Shown here: piece by piece, positions 8,805 through 18,150 of the stretch
How positions within the stretch are numbered: position 1 is the first letter of the stretch
Layout: every line of letters begins with the position of its first letter
Assembly: GCF_014203705.1 (NCBI RefSeq)
Contig: NZ_JACHJR010000001.1
Location: forward strand, 4,402,001-4,466,000
Source: Kitasatospora gansuensis
GTDB taxonomy: Bacteria; Actinomycetota; Actinomycetes; Streptomycetales; Streptomycetaceae
Reading direction: 5' to 3'
Length of the DNA: 64,000 nt
Made by a program: the position numbers and the translations under genes
The notes under the pieces: model-generated
Database searches by the model: none
Told to the model about the DNA's origin: nothing
Seen by the model: the letters and a program-made list of their open reading frames with translations, nothing else

Positions 8805-10604
8805 GTGCCGAAGCGGGGCCGGGGCCGACCCGGTGGCGGCAAGAAGGTCAGGGGCGGCAGGCCGCCCCGGCCGACGACACGGAAGCCGGTGCCCCCGAGC
8901 GAGGCTCCGCCCACCGAGGGCCTGCTCGGTTCGGCCGCGCCCCCGGTCGAGCAGCAGACCGTCATCCCGCTGGCCCCGCCGCCGCAGCAGACCGAGGGTC
9001 TGCTCAGCCCGGCCGAGTCGGCCGAGCCGGTCTGGAACCCCGAGGACACGCTGACCCCCGAGGTCTGGCGGGCGGTCGGCTTCAGTCCGCCGACCGGGAT
9101 CGCGGTCCCGATGCTCCGTCAGGGCGCGCCCGGCGAGGCCCCCTGGCCGGACCGGATGCGCACCCTGCTGCGCACGCCGATGGCCGAGCGGCCCGCGTAC
9201 GAGCGGACCCAGCGGGAGCAGAAGCCCGAGTCCGCGGTGAAGCGCAACGTGCCGCGGGTGCTCGACCTGACGCTGCGGATCGGCGAACTGCTGCTGGCCA
9301 GCGGTGAGGCCGCCGAGGACGTCGAGGCGGCGATGCTCGGCATCGCGCACGCCTACGGCCTCGACCACTGCGAGCCGCAGGTCACCTTCACGCTGATCGG
9401 CATCTCCTACCAGCCCTCGCTGGTCGAACCCCCGGTCACCGCCGACCGGGTGGTCCGCCGCCGGACCTCCGACTACACCCGGCTGGCCGCGGTCTACCGG
9501 CTGGTGGCCGACATCACCGCCGAACGGCTGACGGTGAACGACGCCTACCGCCGGCTCGCCGCGATCCGCCGCAACCGGCACCCGTACCCGACCTGGCTGC
9601 TGGCGCTGGCCACCGGCCTGCTGGCCGGGGCGGCCACCTTCCTGGTCGGCGGCAAGCTGGACGCCAAGGCCTGGCTGGTCTTCGCGAACGCCTTCGTGGC
9701 CGCGATACTCGGTGACCGGCTGGCCTCGCTGATCGCCCGGCGCGGGCTGCCGGAGTTCTATCAGTTCGTGCTGGCGGCGATGCCCGCCGCGGTCTCCGGC
9801 ATCGTGCTGTCGCTCAATCACCTCGGCCTGCGCGGTTCGGTGGTGATCACCGGTGGACTGTTCGCGCTGCTGCCGGGCCGGGCCCTGGTGGCCGCCGTGC
9901 AGGACGGTCTGACGGGTTTCTACATCACCGCCGCCGCCCGGCTGCTCGAGGTGCTGTACCTGGTCGCGGGCATCGTGATCGGCGTGATGCTGGTGCTCTA
10001 CGCGGGCTCCAAACTCGACCCGAACCTGAACCCGAGCGAGAGTCTGATCGGGATCAGCCACCCGCCGGTGCAGCTGGTGGCGGCGATGGTGCTCACCCTG
10101 GCCTTCGCGATGCTGCTGCAGACCGACCGCCGGATCCTCGCGCTGGTCACCCTGAACAGCGGCATCGGCTGGTCCACGTACGGGGTGCTGGCGTACAACG
10201 CGCAGATCTCGCCGATCGTCGCCACCGGGATAGCGGCCGGTCTGGTCGGCCTGTTCGGCCAGCTGACCGCCCGTTACCAGGCGACCTCCGCGCTGCCGTA
10301 CGTGACCGCCGCGCTCGGGCCGCTGATGCCGGGGTCGGCGATCTACCTGGGGATGCTGGCCTTCACCCAGAACAACCCGGTGGGCGGTGTGGTCCAGGTC
10401 GGCCGGGCGGCCGCGCTGGCGCTCGCGCTGGCGGTCGGGGTGAACCTCGGAGGGGAGATCGCGCGTCTCTTCATGAAGATGCCCAGCGCGCTGCCGGGCG
10501 GTCAGGTCACCGGAGGCACCCGGGGCGCCGGGGCGGACGGCGAACGGCTCGCCCCCTACCTGCTGGTGCCGCGCCGGGCGGCCAAGCGGACCCGCGGTTT
10601 CTGA
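8805..10604 (+). CDS. ThrE-type threonine/serine exporter family protein
   Basis: Large membrane protein of 599 residues with both halves of the ThrE family. The N-terminal ThrE domain follows a proline-rich cytoplasmic leader and starts near residue 150 (LRIGELLLASGEAAEDVEAA, then EPQVTFTLIGISYQ). The C-terminal half is a second hydrophobic bundle of about five segments. In Corynebacterium glutamicum ThrE exports threonine and serine using the proton gradient. The substrate here is not proven. GTG start with GGAGGAG about 9 bases upstream. The highly charged first 20 residues (KRGRGRPGGGKKVRGGR) are unusual but streptomycete-typical. Confidence 0.88.
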   Translation: MPKRGRGRPGGGKKVRGGRPPRPTTRKPVPPSEAPPTEGLLGSAAPPVEQQTVIPLAPPPQQTEGLLSPAESAEPVWNPEDTLTPEVWRAVGFSPPTGIAVPMLRQGAPGEAPWPDRMRTLLRTPMAERPAYERTQREQKPESAVKRNVPRVLDLTLRIGELLLASGEAAEDVEAAMLGIAHAYGLDHCEPQVTFTLIGISYQPSLVEPPVTADRVVRRRTSDYTRLAAVYRLVADITAERLTVNDAYRRLAAIRRNRHPYPTWLLALATGLLAGAATFLVGGKLDAKAWLVFANAFVAAILGDRLASLIARRGLPEFYQFVLAAMPAAVSGIVLSLNHLGLRGSVVITGGLFALLPGRALVAAVQDGLTGFYITAAARLLEVLYLVAGIVIGVMLVLYAGSKLDPNLNPSESLIGISHPPVQLVAAMVLTLAFAMLLQTDRRILALVTLNSGIGWSTYGVLAYNAQISPIVATGIAAGLVGLFGQLTARYQATSALPYVTAALGPLMPGSAIYLGMLAFTQNNPVGGVVQVGRAAALALALAVGVNLGGEIARLFMKMPSALPGGQVTGGTRGAGADGERLAPYLLVPRRAAKRTRGF

Positions 10605-10650
10605 CCCCCGGTCACTGACCTGGGGTCAGGACGGAACGAAGGTACGACGC

Positions 10651-11724
10651 ATGATCGAAGCCCTGCTGGACGGCTACCGGACGCACATCGTGGCCGCGCA
10701 CAAGCAGCCGCTGTTCCTGCTGCTGGCGGGCTTCATCCTGTCGTTCGTGCTGATCCGGGTCAGCGTGCGGATGATCCGGGCCAAGGTGCGCTGGTGGCCC
10801 GGCAACATCACGCCGGGCGGTCTGCACATCCACCACATGGTGTTCGGCCTCGGCTTCCTGCTGCTCGGCGGGATCGGGGTGTTCGCCACCAACGGCGCGG
10901 CGCCGTGGAGCGACTGGTTCGGGTTCAGCTTCGGCATCGGCTGCGGGCTGGTGCTGGACGAGTTCGCGCTGATCCTGCACCTGGACGACGTGTACTGGAG
11001 CGCGCAGGGCCGGAAGTCGGTGGACGCGGTGATCTTCGGCATCCTGTTCACCGCGCTGCTGCTGACCGGGTACGTGCCGCTCGGCGTGGTGCCGGGGCAG
11101 GACACCCGCTGGGGTCTGGTCGCGGTGATCAGCGTGAACGCGCTGGTCTCGATCGTCGCGCTGTTCAAGGGCAAGGTGTGGACCGGGCTGCTCGGCATCA
11201 TGGTCCCCGGCCTGTCCTGGATCGGCGCGATCCGGCTGGCCCGGCCGACCAGCCCCTGGGCCCGCTGGCGGTACGCCACCCGGCCCCGGCGCAGGGCGCG
11301 GGCCGTCCGGCGCGAGCGGCGGCTGCACGCCCGCGCGGACCGCGCGCGGACCTGGCTCTTCGACCTGATCGCGGGGGCACCCGACAAGGTCCCCGCCCAC
11401 CACACCGCCACCCACCGGGTCGCCGAGCGGATGGCCGCCCGGGCCACCGCCCACCTGGACGCCCACGAGGCCAGGGCGCTGGCCCGCCGCTCCGCCCGGC
11501 TGGCCGACCGCCGGGCCACCGCGCTGACCCCCGGCCCGGTCGCCGCTCCCGAACGCACCTCCCCGGCGGTGGCCCGCCGCCGGACGGTCCGGGCCGGCCG
11601 GACCCGGACGTACGCGGTTCGGCCCTCCGTGCGGTCCGGGCCCGAGCCGCACGCCCCGTACCGGCGCCTGCGGACCATCGCCGCGCCCCGGCTGCCGCAC
11701 CCGCAGGCCCGGCGGCCGCACTGA
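10651..11724 (+). CDS. Conserved integral membrane protein with His-rich motif
   Basis: Protein of 357 residues. Five or six transmembrane segments fill residues 20-200. Between them lie GGLHIHHMVFGLGF (HIHH) and DEFALILHLDDVYW, where several His and acidic residues could bind a metal. The last 150 residues are an Arg/Ala-rich basic tail with no predicted fold (RRRARAVRRERRLHARADRA). I recognise it as a streptomycete-conserved membrane protein without assigned function. It begins 46 bases after the ThrE-like gene on the same strand, so cotranscription is likely. The HIHH motif recalls membrane hydroxylases, but the full motif set is not there. Confidence 0.8.
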   Translation: MIEALLDGYRTHIVAAHKQPLFLLLAGFILSFVLIRVSVRMIRAKVRWWPGNITPGGLHIHHMVFGLGFLLLGGIGVFATNGAAPWSDWFGFSFGIGCGLVLDEFALILHLDDVYWSAQGRKSVDAVIFGILFTALLLTGYVPLGVVPGQDTRWGLVAVISVNALVSIVALFKGKVWTGLLGIMVPGLSWIGAIRLARPTSPWARWRYATRPRRRARAVRRERRLHARADRARTWLFDLIAGAPDKVPAHHTATHRVAERMAARATAHLDAHEARALARRSARLADRRATALTPGPVAAPERTSPAVARRRTVRAGRTRTYAVRPSVRSGPEPHAPYRRLRTIAAPRLPHPQARRPH

Positions 11725-11929
11725 CGGTTCGAGGGGCGCTCGGGCCGCCGGGCGGTCGTGCGCCGGGCGCCGCCGCCCGAACGGGGCTGACAATCCGACA
11801 TCTCACCCGCCCGGCCGTGTGGGTATGGCGCTGAGGCACCGTCAGGTCTGAAACTATGACAACGAGTGACCGATTTATCACTTGATGGGATATTTGATCC
11901 ACCGTCAGCCGTCGCGAGAGGGACACCCC

Positions 11930-13165
11930 GTGGCTCGCAGAATCCTCCCGACCCTCCTGCTCACCCTCTCCGGTCTGTTCGGACTGCTGCCCGCCGCCGG
12001 TGCGGCCCCCGCCGCACCCGGCATCGCCGCCCCGGCCGACGACCCGTACCCCACCGCCGACGACCTCGCCGCCGCCAAGGCCGAGGAGACCGCCAGGGCC
12101 GCCGACGGCGCCGCGATCGAGGTCCGGCTCACCGCCGCCCAGACCGAGCTCGACCGGGCCGGCCGGGAGGCCGAGCAGGCCGTCGAGGCCTACAACGGCG
12201 CCCAGGCCCGGCTGACCCGGGCCCGGGCCGAAGCCGCCAGGACCGGGGCGGAGGCCGCGGTCGCCGCCGCCGCCCGGGTGGCGGCCGCCGAACGGGCCGC
12301 CGAGCTGGCCGCCGAGACCTACCGGCAGGGTGCGAGTGCCCAACTCTCCGCCCTCGACGCCCTGCTGGGCGCCGAAGGACCCCGGGCGATCAGCGCCCAG
12401 GCCGCCGCCATCGGCATGGTCGGCGCCCGGACCAGGGACATCCTGGACACCGCCACGGCCACCGCCGCCGAGGCCGCCCGTACCGCCGAGGCCGCCGGAG
12501 CCGCCGAGGCCGAGGCGGTCCGGGCGGCCGACGCCGTCCGGCAGGCCAAGGAACGGGCCGAGGCCCGGCTGGCCGCCCAGCAGACCCAGGTCACCGAGAT
12601 CACCGCCCGCCGCGAGCAGCTGCTCGCCGCCCTGGCCACCGCCCGCAACACCACTCTGGAACTGGAGCGGCAGCGCCGGGAGGCACTCGAAGCGGCCGCC
12701 GCGCGGCAGGCCGAGGAGGACGCCCGGGCGGCGGCCGCAGCCGCTGCGGCCCGTCCCTCCAATGACTCCGCCGACTCCTTCGCCGAGTCCCCCTGGTCGG
12801 CCGGCGGTGCCGAGGCCGCCATCGCCTTCGCCCGCTCCAAGATCGGCCTGCCCTACATCTGGGGCGGCGAGGGCCCGGCCGGCTACGACTGCTCCGGGCT
12901 GACCATGATGGCCTGGCGCCGCGCGGGCAAGAGCCTGACCCACTTCGCCGCCGACCAGTACGCCGAGTCCACCCCGGTCAGCTACGCCCAACTCCGCCCC
13001 GGCGACCTGGTCTTCTGGACCGACACCGGCCGCGCCCGCGACATCCACCACGTCGCCCTCTACATCGGCGACGACCAGATGATCGAGGCCCCCCGCCCGG
13101 GCATGGCCATCAAACAGGCCAGCCTCTGGATCATGGGCCGCCCCGACTTCTACGGCCGCCCGTGA
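11930..13165 (+). CDS. Secreted NlpC/P60 peptidoglycan hydrolase (RipA-like)
   Basis: Cell-wall hydrolase of 411 residues expected to cut stem peptides at the D-Glu to diamino acid bond. A signal peptide (RILPTLLLTLSGLFGLLPAA) is followed by a long Ala/Glu/Arg-rich coiled coil to about residue 280, as in RipA/CwlO-type enzymes where it blocks the active site. The C-terminal NlpC/P60 domain has the catalytic Cys near residue 321 in GYDCSGLTMMAW and the His near 374 in IHHVALYIGDD. The third position (MIEAPRPG) carries Glu where His or Asn is common. Start chosen at GTG 11930 because GAGAGGGA lies upstream and the signal peptide begins there. Confidence 0.92.
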   Translation: MARRILPTLLLTLSGLFGLLPAAGAAPAAPGIAAPADDPYPTADDLAAAKAEETARAADGAAIEVRLTAAQTELDRAGREAEQAVEAYNGAQARLTRARAEAARTGAEAAVAAAARVAAAERAAELAAETYRQGASAQLSALDALLGAEGPRAISAQAAAIGMVGARTRDILDTATATAAEAARTAEAAGAAEAEAVRAADAVRQAKERAEARLAAQQTQVTEITARREQLLAALATARNTTLELERQRREALEAAAARQAEEDARAAAAAAAARPSNDSADSFAESPWSAGGAEAAIAFARSKIGLPYIWGGEGPAGYDCSGLTMMAWRRAGKSLTHFAADQYAESTPVSYAQLRPGDLVFWTDTGRARDIHHVALYIGDDQMIEAPRPGMAIKQASLWIMGRPDFYGRP

Positions 13166-13172
13166 CGGGCGG

Positions 13173-15179
13173 TCACCCCACGGCGTGCCAGCTGGCGGAC
13201 GCCTCGTAGCCGTCCCGGCGGTACTCGGCGAGGGCGCCGTTCGGCTTGAGTCCGATCAGGGTGACGTTGCCGTGGCCGTTGACCACCGACATCGGGTTGC
13301 CGACGATGTAGCCGCGCGCGTCCGTCCAGCCGCCGAAGGCCTGGCCCGCGGTGGCCTGCTGGGAGAGGCTGACGCCGCCGCCCTGGTTGCGGGCAGCGAT
13401 CACCATCCGGCCGTCCGTGCCGGTGGCCACGGCCAGTTCGCCGGTGCCTCCGGGCTTGGCGCTGCTGCCGCCGACGGCGGAGGGGCCGCTCCAGCCACCG
13501 CCGGGCGCGTTCTGATAGATCGTCATCGCGCCGCCGGTGCCGGCCTCGCGGTAGACCAGTTCGATCCGGCCGTCCGCGTCGGTGCCGGCCGACAGCCCGC
13601 TGGCCGGCCGGGCGGCCGGGAACTGCTGGTCGACCTGGAACGGGGCGTTGATCGCGGGCTGGAACCAGTGCAGGACGCGGGCGGAGTTCCCGGAGACCGG
13701 GGCGAACAGTTCGATCCGCTTGTCGTAGGTGACGACCGCGGTGACCGGCCCCTGGACGTGGTCGCCCTGCATGTCGGCCCAGCCGCTCCACGCCCCGTTC
13801 ACGGCGAGCTGCCAGCGGGTGCTGACGCCGCCTCCGGCGTTGCGGACGAAGGCCTGGAGCCGGCCGTCCTCGTTCGGCACCACGACGGGGGAGCTCACGC
13901 TGGTCGCGTCCGCGGGCAGGTTCGGGTTGCCGAGCGACCCCCAGCCCCAGCCGGAGCCGTTCTGGAACAGGGAGACCAGCTCGCCGTTGTCGGAGCGCTG
14001 GCCGAACACCTCGATCCGGCCGTCCTTGTTGCGGGCGGCCGAGAGCCCGGCGGCCAGCGCCCCACCGGGATTGCCGCGGTCGACCGGACCGCTCCACACC
14101 GGGGCGGTCGACTGCGCGGAGTCGGTCCGGGTCCACTCCCACAGCGAGCCGCCCAGGACGACGAAGAGGTGCAGGACCCCGTTCGGGTCGGTGATCGCGG
14201 CCTGGACCGGGCGCGGCGTCCGGGAGTACTGCGCCGCCCACCACTGGTTGTACGAGGGCTCCAGGTGGCCCTGGAGCCACGGGTCGTGCGGCAGGTAGCG
14301 GTCGACGAACCGGGCCTTCTTCTCGGCCGCCTGGCTCGGCATCAGATTGCCGGGCATCGAGTCGATGTTGTACTGCCGGTAGTGCTCCAGCAGGGTGCGC
14401 GGGTTCACGCTCCGGTAGGCCGCCGCGGCCCGGTCCGCGATCCGGCTCGCGTAGACGTGGTCCTCGTGGTCGTGGTCGGGGAGCCAGTCCCTGACCCACT
14501 CGACCTTGTCCGGCGCCGAGTCCTGGGCCCGGATCAGGGTCGCCCCGGTCTCGGTGAGCAGGCTCTTCAGGATGTCCACCACGTCCCCGCCGTCGACCCG
14601 GTACGCGTCCGGGATCTCGGGATCCCGCCCGCCCATGTCCAGCATGTCGCTGACCAGGTTCGGGTCGGTCGCCAGCTTGCGCAGGGTGTTGCCCTCGTTG
14701 AAGCGGCCGTCGCCCGCCTCCGCGAGGTTCAGGAACGCCAACTGCACCGTCGGGTGGCTGTCGAGGAAGAAGCGCTGCACGAACTTGCCCGGGCCGAGCA
14801 GCTCGTGGTCGACGTCCTCGGTCCAGCAGCCGCCCGGCCCGGCGACGGCCAGGATGCAACCGTCGCCGCCGGCGCCGGCCATCGCGGCGTACGAGGACCT
14901 GATCCCGTTCTGCCGGCTCGCGGCGTACTCCTCCGGGGTCATGCCGGGCACCGCGCCGGGCACGTTCTCACCGGCCGTCAGGTACACGGTCAGCGTGGGG
15001 ATGCCGGCGGCGATCCCGTTGGAGACGTCCGGGTTCATGAACAGCAGGTCGTCGTCCTCGTGCGCGACGATCTGCACCATGCTCGGTGTCAGTTGCACTG
15101 CCTGGGCCGACGGCACCGGCCAGCAGACCAGCGATGAGGCGAGCAGCCCCAGAACCGTGGCGGACCTGATCGAACGCAT
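13173..15179 (-). CDS. Secreted PIG-L family deacetylase with propeller-like C-terminal domain
   Basis: Extracellular protein of 668 residues. A signal peptide (RSATVLGLLASSLVCWPVPS) is followed by a PIG-L/LmbE zinc deacetylase domain with AHEDDDLLFMNPD (metal-binding AHxDD) and HDHEDHVYAS (HxxH). PIG-L enzymes remove N-acetyl groups from GlcNAc-containing substrates. Residues 320-668 are seven or so repeats of the type DGRIEVFGQR, DGRLQAFVRN and DGRIELVYRE, typical of PLL-like lectin beta-propellers that may bind sugar. This suggests a deacetylase tethered to a glycan. ATG start at 15179 with AGGGGGAT upstream. The NlpC/P60 gene converges, with 7 bp between the stops. Confidence 0.88.
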   Translation of the reverse strand: MRSIRSATVLGLLASSLVCWPVPSAQAVQLTPSMVQIVAHEDDDLLFMNPDVSNGIAAGIPTLTVYLTAGENVPGAVPGMTPEEYAASRQNGIRSSYAAMAGAGGDGCILAVAGPGGCWTEDVDHELLGPGKFVQRFFLDSHPTVQLAFLNLAEAGDGRFNEGNTLRKLATDPNLVSDMLDMGGRDPEIPDAYRVDGGDVVDILKSLLTETGATLIRAQDSAPDKVEWVRDWLPDHDHEDHVYASRIADRAAAAYRSVNPRTLLEHYRQYNIDSMPGNLMPSQAAEKKARFVDRYLPHDPWLQGHLEPSYNQWWAAQYSRTPRPVQAAITDPNGVLHLFVVLGGSLWEWTRTDSAQSTAPVWSGPVDRGNPGGALAAGLSAARNKDGRIEVFGQRSDNGELVSLFQNGSGWGWGSLGNPNLPADATSVSSPVVVPNEDGRLQAFVRNAGGGVSTRWQLAVNGAWSGWADMQGDHVQGPVTAVVTYDKRIELFAPVSGNSARVLHWFQPAINAPFQVDQQFPAARPASGLSAGTDADGRIELVYREAGTGGAMTIYQNAPGGGWSGPSAVGGSSAKPGGTGELAVATGTDGRMVIAARNQGGGVSLSQQATAGQAFGGWTDARGYIVGNPMSVVNGHGNVTLIGLKPNGALAEYRRDGYEASASWHAVG

Positions 15180-15247
15180 GTATCCCCCTGGAGCGAAGCC
15201 GAGGACCGGAGGCTACCGGTCCGGCCCGGTCAGGGGATCGTTCGGGG

Positions 15248-16777
15248 TCAGATGTCGCGGAAGGTCTCGATGCTCGCGCCGATCGAGTTGAGGCGTTCGG
15301 CCAGGTCCTCGTAGCCGCGGTTGATCACGTAGACGTTGCGCAGCACCGAGGTGCCCTCGGCGGCGAGCATGGCGAGCAGCATGACGACGGCGGGGCGCAG
15401 GGCCGGCGGGCAGACGGTTTCGGCGGCCCGCCAGCGGGTGGGGCCCTGGATCAGGACGCGGTGCGGGTCGAGCAGGGTGACGTCGGCGCCGAGCCGGGTG
15501 AGGTCGGTGAGGTAGATGGCGCGGTTGTCGTAGACCCAGTCGTTGATCTGGGTGGTGCCGTGCGCGGCGGCGGCGATCACCGCGAAGAACGGGACGTTGT
15601 CGATGTTGATGCCGGGGAACGGCATCGGGTGGATCCGGTCGATCGGGGCGGTCAGCTTGGACGGACGGACCGTCAGGTCGACCAGCCGGGTGCGGCCGTT
15701 GCGGGCCGGGTACTCGGGGGTGCGGTCGTGGTCCAGGCCCATCCCCTCCAGGACGGCGAGCTCGATCTCCAGGAACTCGATCGGCACCCGACGGATGGTC
15801 AGCTCGGAGGAGGTCACCACGGCGGCGGCGAGCAGGCTCATCGCCTCGACCGGGTCCTCGGCGGGCGCGTAGTCGACGTCACAGGTGATATCGGGCCGGC
15901 CGTGCACGGTGAGCGTGGTGGTGCCGATGCCCTCGATCTTCACCCCGAGCTGCTCCAGGAAGAAGCACAGGTCCTGGACCATGTAGTTCGGGCTGGCGTT
16001 GCGGATCACGGTCACGCCGTCGTGCCGGGCGGCGGCCATCAGCGCGTTCTCGGTCACGGTGTCCCCGCGCTCGGTCAGCACGATCGGCCGCCCCGGCGAG
16101 ACCCCGGCCTCGACCCGGGCGTGGTAGCTGCCGTCGGTGGCGGCCACCTCCAGGCCGAACTGCCGCAGCGCGGCCAGGTGCGGCTGCACCGTCCGGGTGC
16201 CGAGGTCGCAGCCGCCCGCGTACGGGAGCCGGAACTGCTCGGCGCGGTGCATCAGCGGACCGAGCAGCATCAGCACGCTGCGGGTCCGCTTGGCGGCGGC
16301 CTCGTCCATCGAGTCCAGGTCGAGCCGGGCGGGCGGGGTGAGTTCGAGGTCGCGGCCGTCGTTGGTCCAGCGGGCCTTGACGCCGATGCTGGCGAGCACC
16401 TCGAGGATCCGGTAGACCTCCTCGATCCTGGCCACCTGGCGCAGGGTGGTGCGGCCGGTGGTGAGCAGCGAGGCGCAGAGCAGCGCGACGCCGGCGTTCT
16501 TGCTGGTGCGGACGTCGATCGCGCCGCTCAACTGCCGTCCGCCGTCGACCCGCAGGTGCATCGGCCCGGCGTAGCCGATCGAGACGATCTCGCTGTCCAG
16601 CGCCTCGCCGATCCGGGCGACCATCTCCAGCGTGAGGTTCTGCTGGCCCTTCTCCATCCGGTTGACCGCGCTCTGGCTGGTGCCGAGGGCCGCCGCGAGC
16701 TGGCCCTGGGTCTTGCCCTTGTGCTCGCGGGCGGTGCGGATGAGGCCGCCGATGCGCTGGAGGTAGTCGTCGCTCAT
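15248..16777 (-). CDS. XRE helix-turn-helix fused to a MurA-like enolpyruvyl transferase
   Basis: Protein of 509 residues. Residues 1-65 are a Cro/CI-type helix-turn-helix (GKTQGQLAAALGTSQSAVNR). Residues 72-505 are a full UDP-GlcNAc 1-carboxyvinyltransferase fold. Active-site features of MurA are kept: SKNAG with K93 and N94 and the PEP-binding Cys190 in AGGCDLGTRTV, so catalysis is plausible. MurA starts peptidoglycan precursor synthesis. The fused DNA-binding domain suggests a sensor that reads the UDP-GlcNAc or PEP state and regulates genes, or a bifunctional enzyme. A 16-bp palindrome sits 13 bp before its ATG and may be its own operator. Housekeeping murA should be elsewhere. Confidence 0.88.
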   Translation of the reverse strand: MSDDYLQRIGGLIRTAREHKGKTQGQLAAALGTSQSAVNRMEKGQQNLTLEMVARIGEALDSEIVSIGYAGPMHLRVDGGRQLSGAIDVRTSKNAGVALLCASLLTTGRTTLRQVARIEEVYRILEVLASIGVKARWTNDGRDLELTPPARLDLDSMDEAAAKRTRSVLMLLGPLMHRAEQFRLPYAGGCDLGTRTVQPHLAALRQFGLEVAATDGSYHARVEAGVSPGRPIVLTERGDTVTENALMAAARHDGVTVIRNASPNYMVQDLCFFLEQLGVKIEGIGTTTLTVHGRPDITCDVDYAPAEDPVEAMSLLAAAVVTSSELTIRRVPIEFLEIELAVLEGMGLDHDRTPEYPARNGRTRLVDLTVRPSKLTAPIDRIHPMPFPGINIDNVPFFAVIAAAAHGTTQINDWVYDNRAIYLTDLTRLGADVTLLDPHRVLIQGPTRWRAAETVCPPALRPAVVMLLAMLAAEGTSVLRNVYVINRGYEDLAERLNSIGASIETFRDI

Positions 16778-16789
16778 TGGGCAGACGAT

Positions 16790-16805
16790 ATCTCATATGT
16801 GAGAT
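16790..16805. promoter_or_regulatory. Palindrome ATCTCA-N4-TGAGAT, candidate operator of the HTH-MurA gene
   Basis: Perfect 6-bp arms around TATG. It begins 13 bp upstream of the HTH-MurA ATG and 70 bp upstream of the divergent Eis-like gene, in an AT-rich pocket of an otherwise GC-rich region. Autoregulation by the XRE domain is inferred. Confidence 0.5.
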
Positions 16806-16874
16806 GAGAAAAGCCTGGGAGGGTGCTGGAAAAAACCGGATGCCGCTCCTGACGGGTCGTCGTACCGTGACGGG

Positions 16875-18143
16875 ATGGGCAATGAGCGAAGCGACAACGC
16901 GGACATCCGGTACATCACGGAGGAGGAGCTCCCGGCCTGGGACCGGGCGCTGGCGCGGGGCTTCCTGCGGCCGCACGTCGCGGACGGCGTCGAGTACCGC
17001 CGGCTCCAGTTCGAGCCGAACCGCTTCCAGGGCGCCTTCGACCCGTTCGACCCGACCCGCTGCGTGGCCACCTTCCGCAGCTTCGACATCGAGCTGACCG
17101 TCCCGGGCGGCGGCACCGTCCGGGCCGACGCGATCACCGGGGTGACGGTCAACTCCACCCACCGCCGCCGCGGCCTGCTCAGCCGGATGATGACCACCGA
17201 CCTGACCGACGCGCACCGGCGCGGCTGCCCGGTCGCCATCCTGATCGCGGCCGAGTACAACATCTACGGCCGGTTCGGCTTCGGCCCGGCCACCGCCAAC
17301 GCCGGCCTGCGGATCGACGTCAAGGAGTCCGGCGGCCTGCGCGCGGACCTGCCGGAGAGCCCCGGCGGCCGGATCGACTTCGTCACCATGGCCGAGCTCC
17401 GCGAGCTCGGCCCCGACCTGCACGAACGCTGGCGGCGCGGCCAGCCGGGAGCGATCGCCCGCAAGCCGTACTACTGGCAGCTGGTCACCGGTGAGGTGAC
17501 GCTGCCGGGCTTCGACTGGAAGGAGCCGTTCGCCGCCGTGCACCGCGACGCGAGCGGCGCCGTGACCGGTCTGATGGTCTATCGGCTGGACGACAACTGG
17601 GACGGCCCGGTCCCCAACTGCACGCTCACCGTCGGCGCCTTCCTCGCCCTGGACGCCCCGACCGCCGTGGCGCTCTGGCGGCTGGCCTTCTCGGTGGACT
17701 GGGTCCGCACCGTCGAGATCGAGAACCTCGCCCCCGACGACCCGCTGCCGCTCTGGCTGAACGACCCCCGGCAGGCCAGGCCGGGCCGGGAGGTCGCCGA
17801 CTTCATGTGGCTCCGGGTGCTGGATGTTTCTGCTGCCTTCGCCGCCCGCCGGTACGGTGCCCCCGGCCGGACGGTGCTCGAGGTCACCGACCGGGACGGC
17901 TGGACCGAGGGCCGCTGGGCCCTGGAGGTCGCCCCGGACGGCACCGGCCGCTGCACCCGTACCGAGGACCTGGCCGACCTGGCGCTCGGCGCCGGCCAAC
18001 TGGGCAGCCTCTATCTGGGCGCCGAGACCCTGCCCCGGCTGGTGGCGGGCGGCCTGGCCACCGAGCTCCGCCCCGGCGCGGCGGCCGAGGCGGACCTGCT
18101 GCTCCGTACCCCGCTGCGAGCCTGGAACCCGGACAGCTTCTGA
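16875..18143 (+). CDS. Eis-like GNAT N-acetyltransferase
   Basis: Acetyltransferase of 422 residues, the length of the Eis family (two GNAT-like folds plus a C-terminal sterol-carrier-like domain). The acetyl-CoA loop is VTVNSTHRRRGLLSRMM, and the following AAEYNIYGRFGFGPAT holds the conserved Tyr used as general acid. The chain ends in ...PDSF, fitting Eis, where the C-terminal Phe carboxylate is the catalytic base. Eis enzymes acetylate aminoglycosides or lysine side chains at several positions. The natural substrate here is unknown. ATG at 16875 and divergent from the HTH-MurA gene. Confidence 0.88.
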   Translation: MGNERSDNADIRYITEEELPAWDRALARGFLRPHVADGVEYRRLQFEPNRFQGAFDPFDPTRCVATFRSFDIELTVPGGGTVRADAITGVTVNSTHRRRGLLSRMMTTDLTDAHRRGCPVAILIAAEYNIYGRFGFGPATANAGLRIDVKESGGLRADLPESPGGRIDFVTMAELRELGPDLHERWRRGQPGAIARKPYYWQLVTGEVTLPGFDWKEPFAAVHRDASGAVTGLMVYRLDDNWDGPVPNCTLTVGAFLALDAPTAVALWRLAFSVDWVRTVEIENLAPDDPLPLWLNDPRQARPGREVADFMWLRVLDVSAAFAARRYGAPGRTVLEVTDRDGWTEGRWALEVAPDGTGRCTRTEDLADLALGAGQLGSLYLGAETLPRLVAGGLATELRPGAAAEADLLLRTPLRAWNPDSF

Positions 18144-18150
18144 CAGGTGA

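Noticed and set aside
10605..10650. Inverted repeat CCCCC-GGTCA-TGACC-GGGG after the ThrE-like gene
   Set aside because: The loop would be one base and it overlaps the gap to a likely cotranscribed gene; a terminator is unlikely.
13185..15137. Long open frame opposite the PIG-L gene
   Set aside because: It is an antisense product of GC-rich codons with no family resemblance or ribosome site; the minus-strand protein has a signal peptide and motifs.
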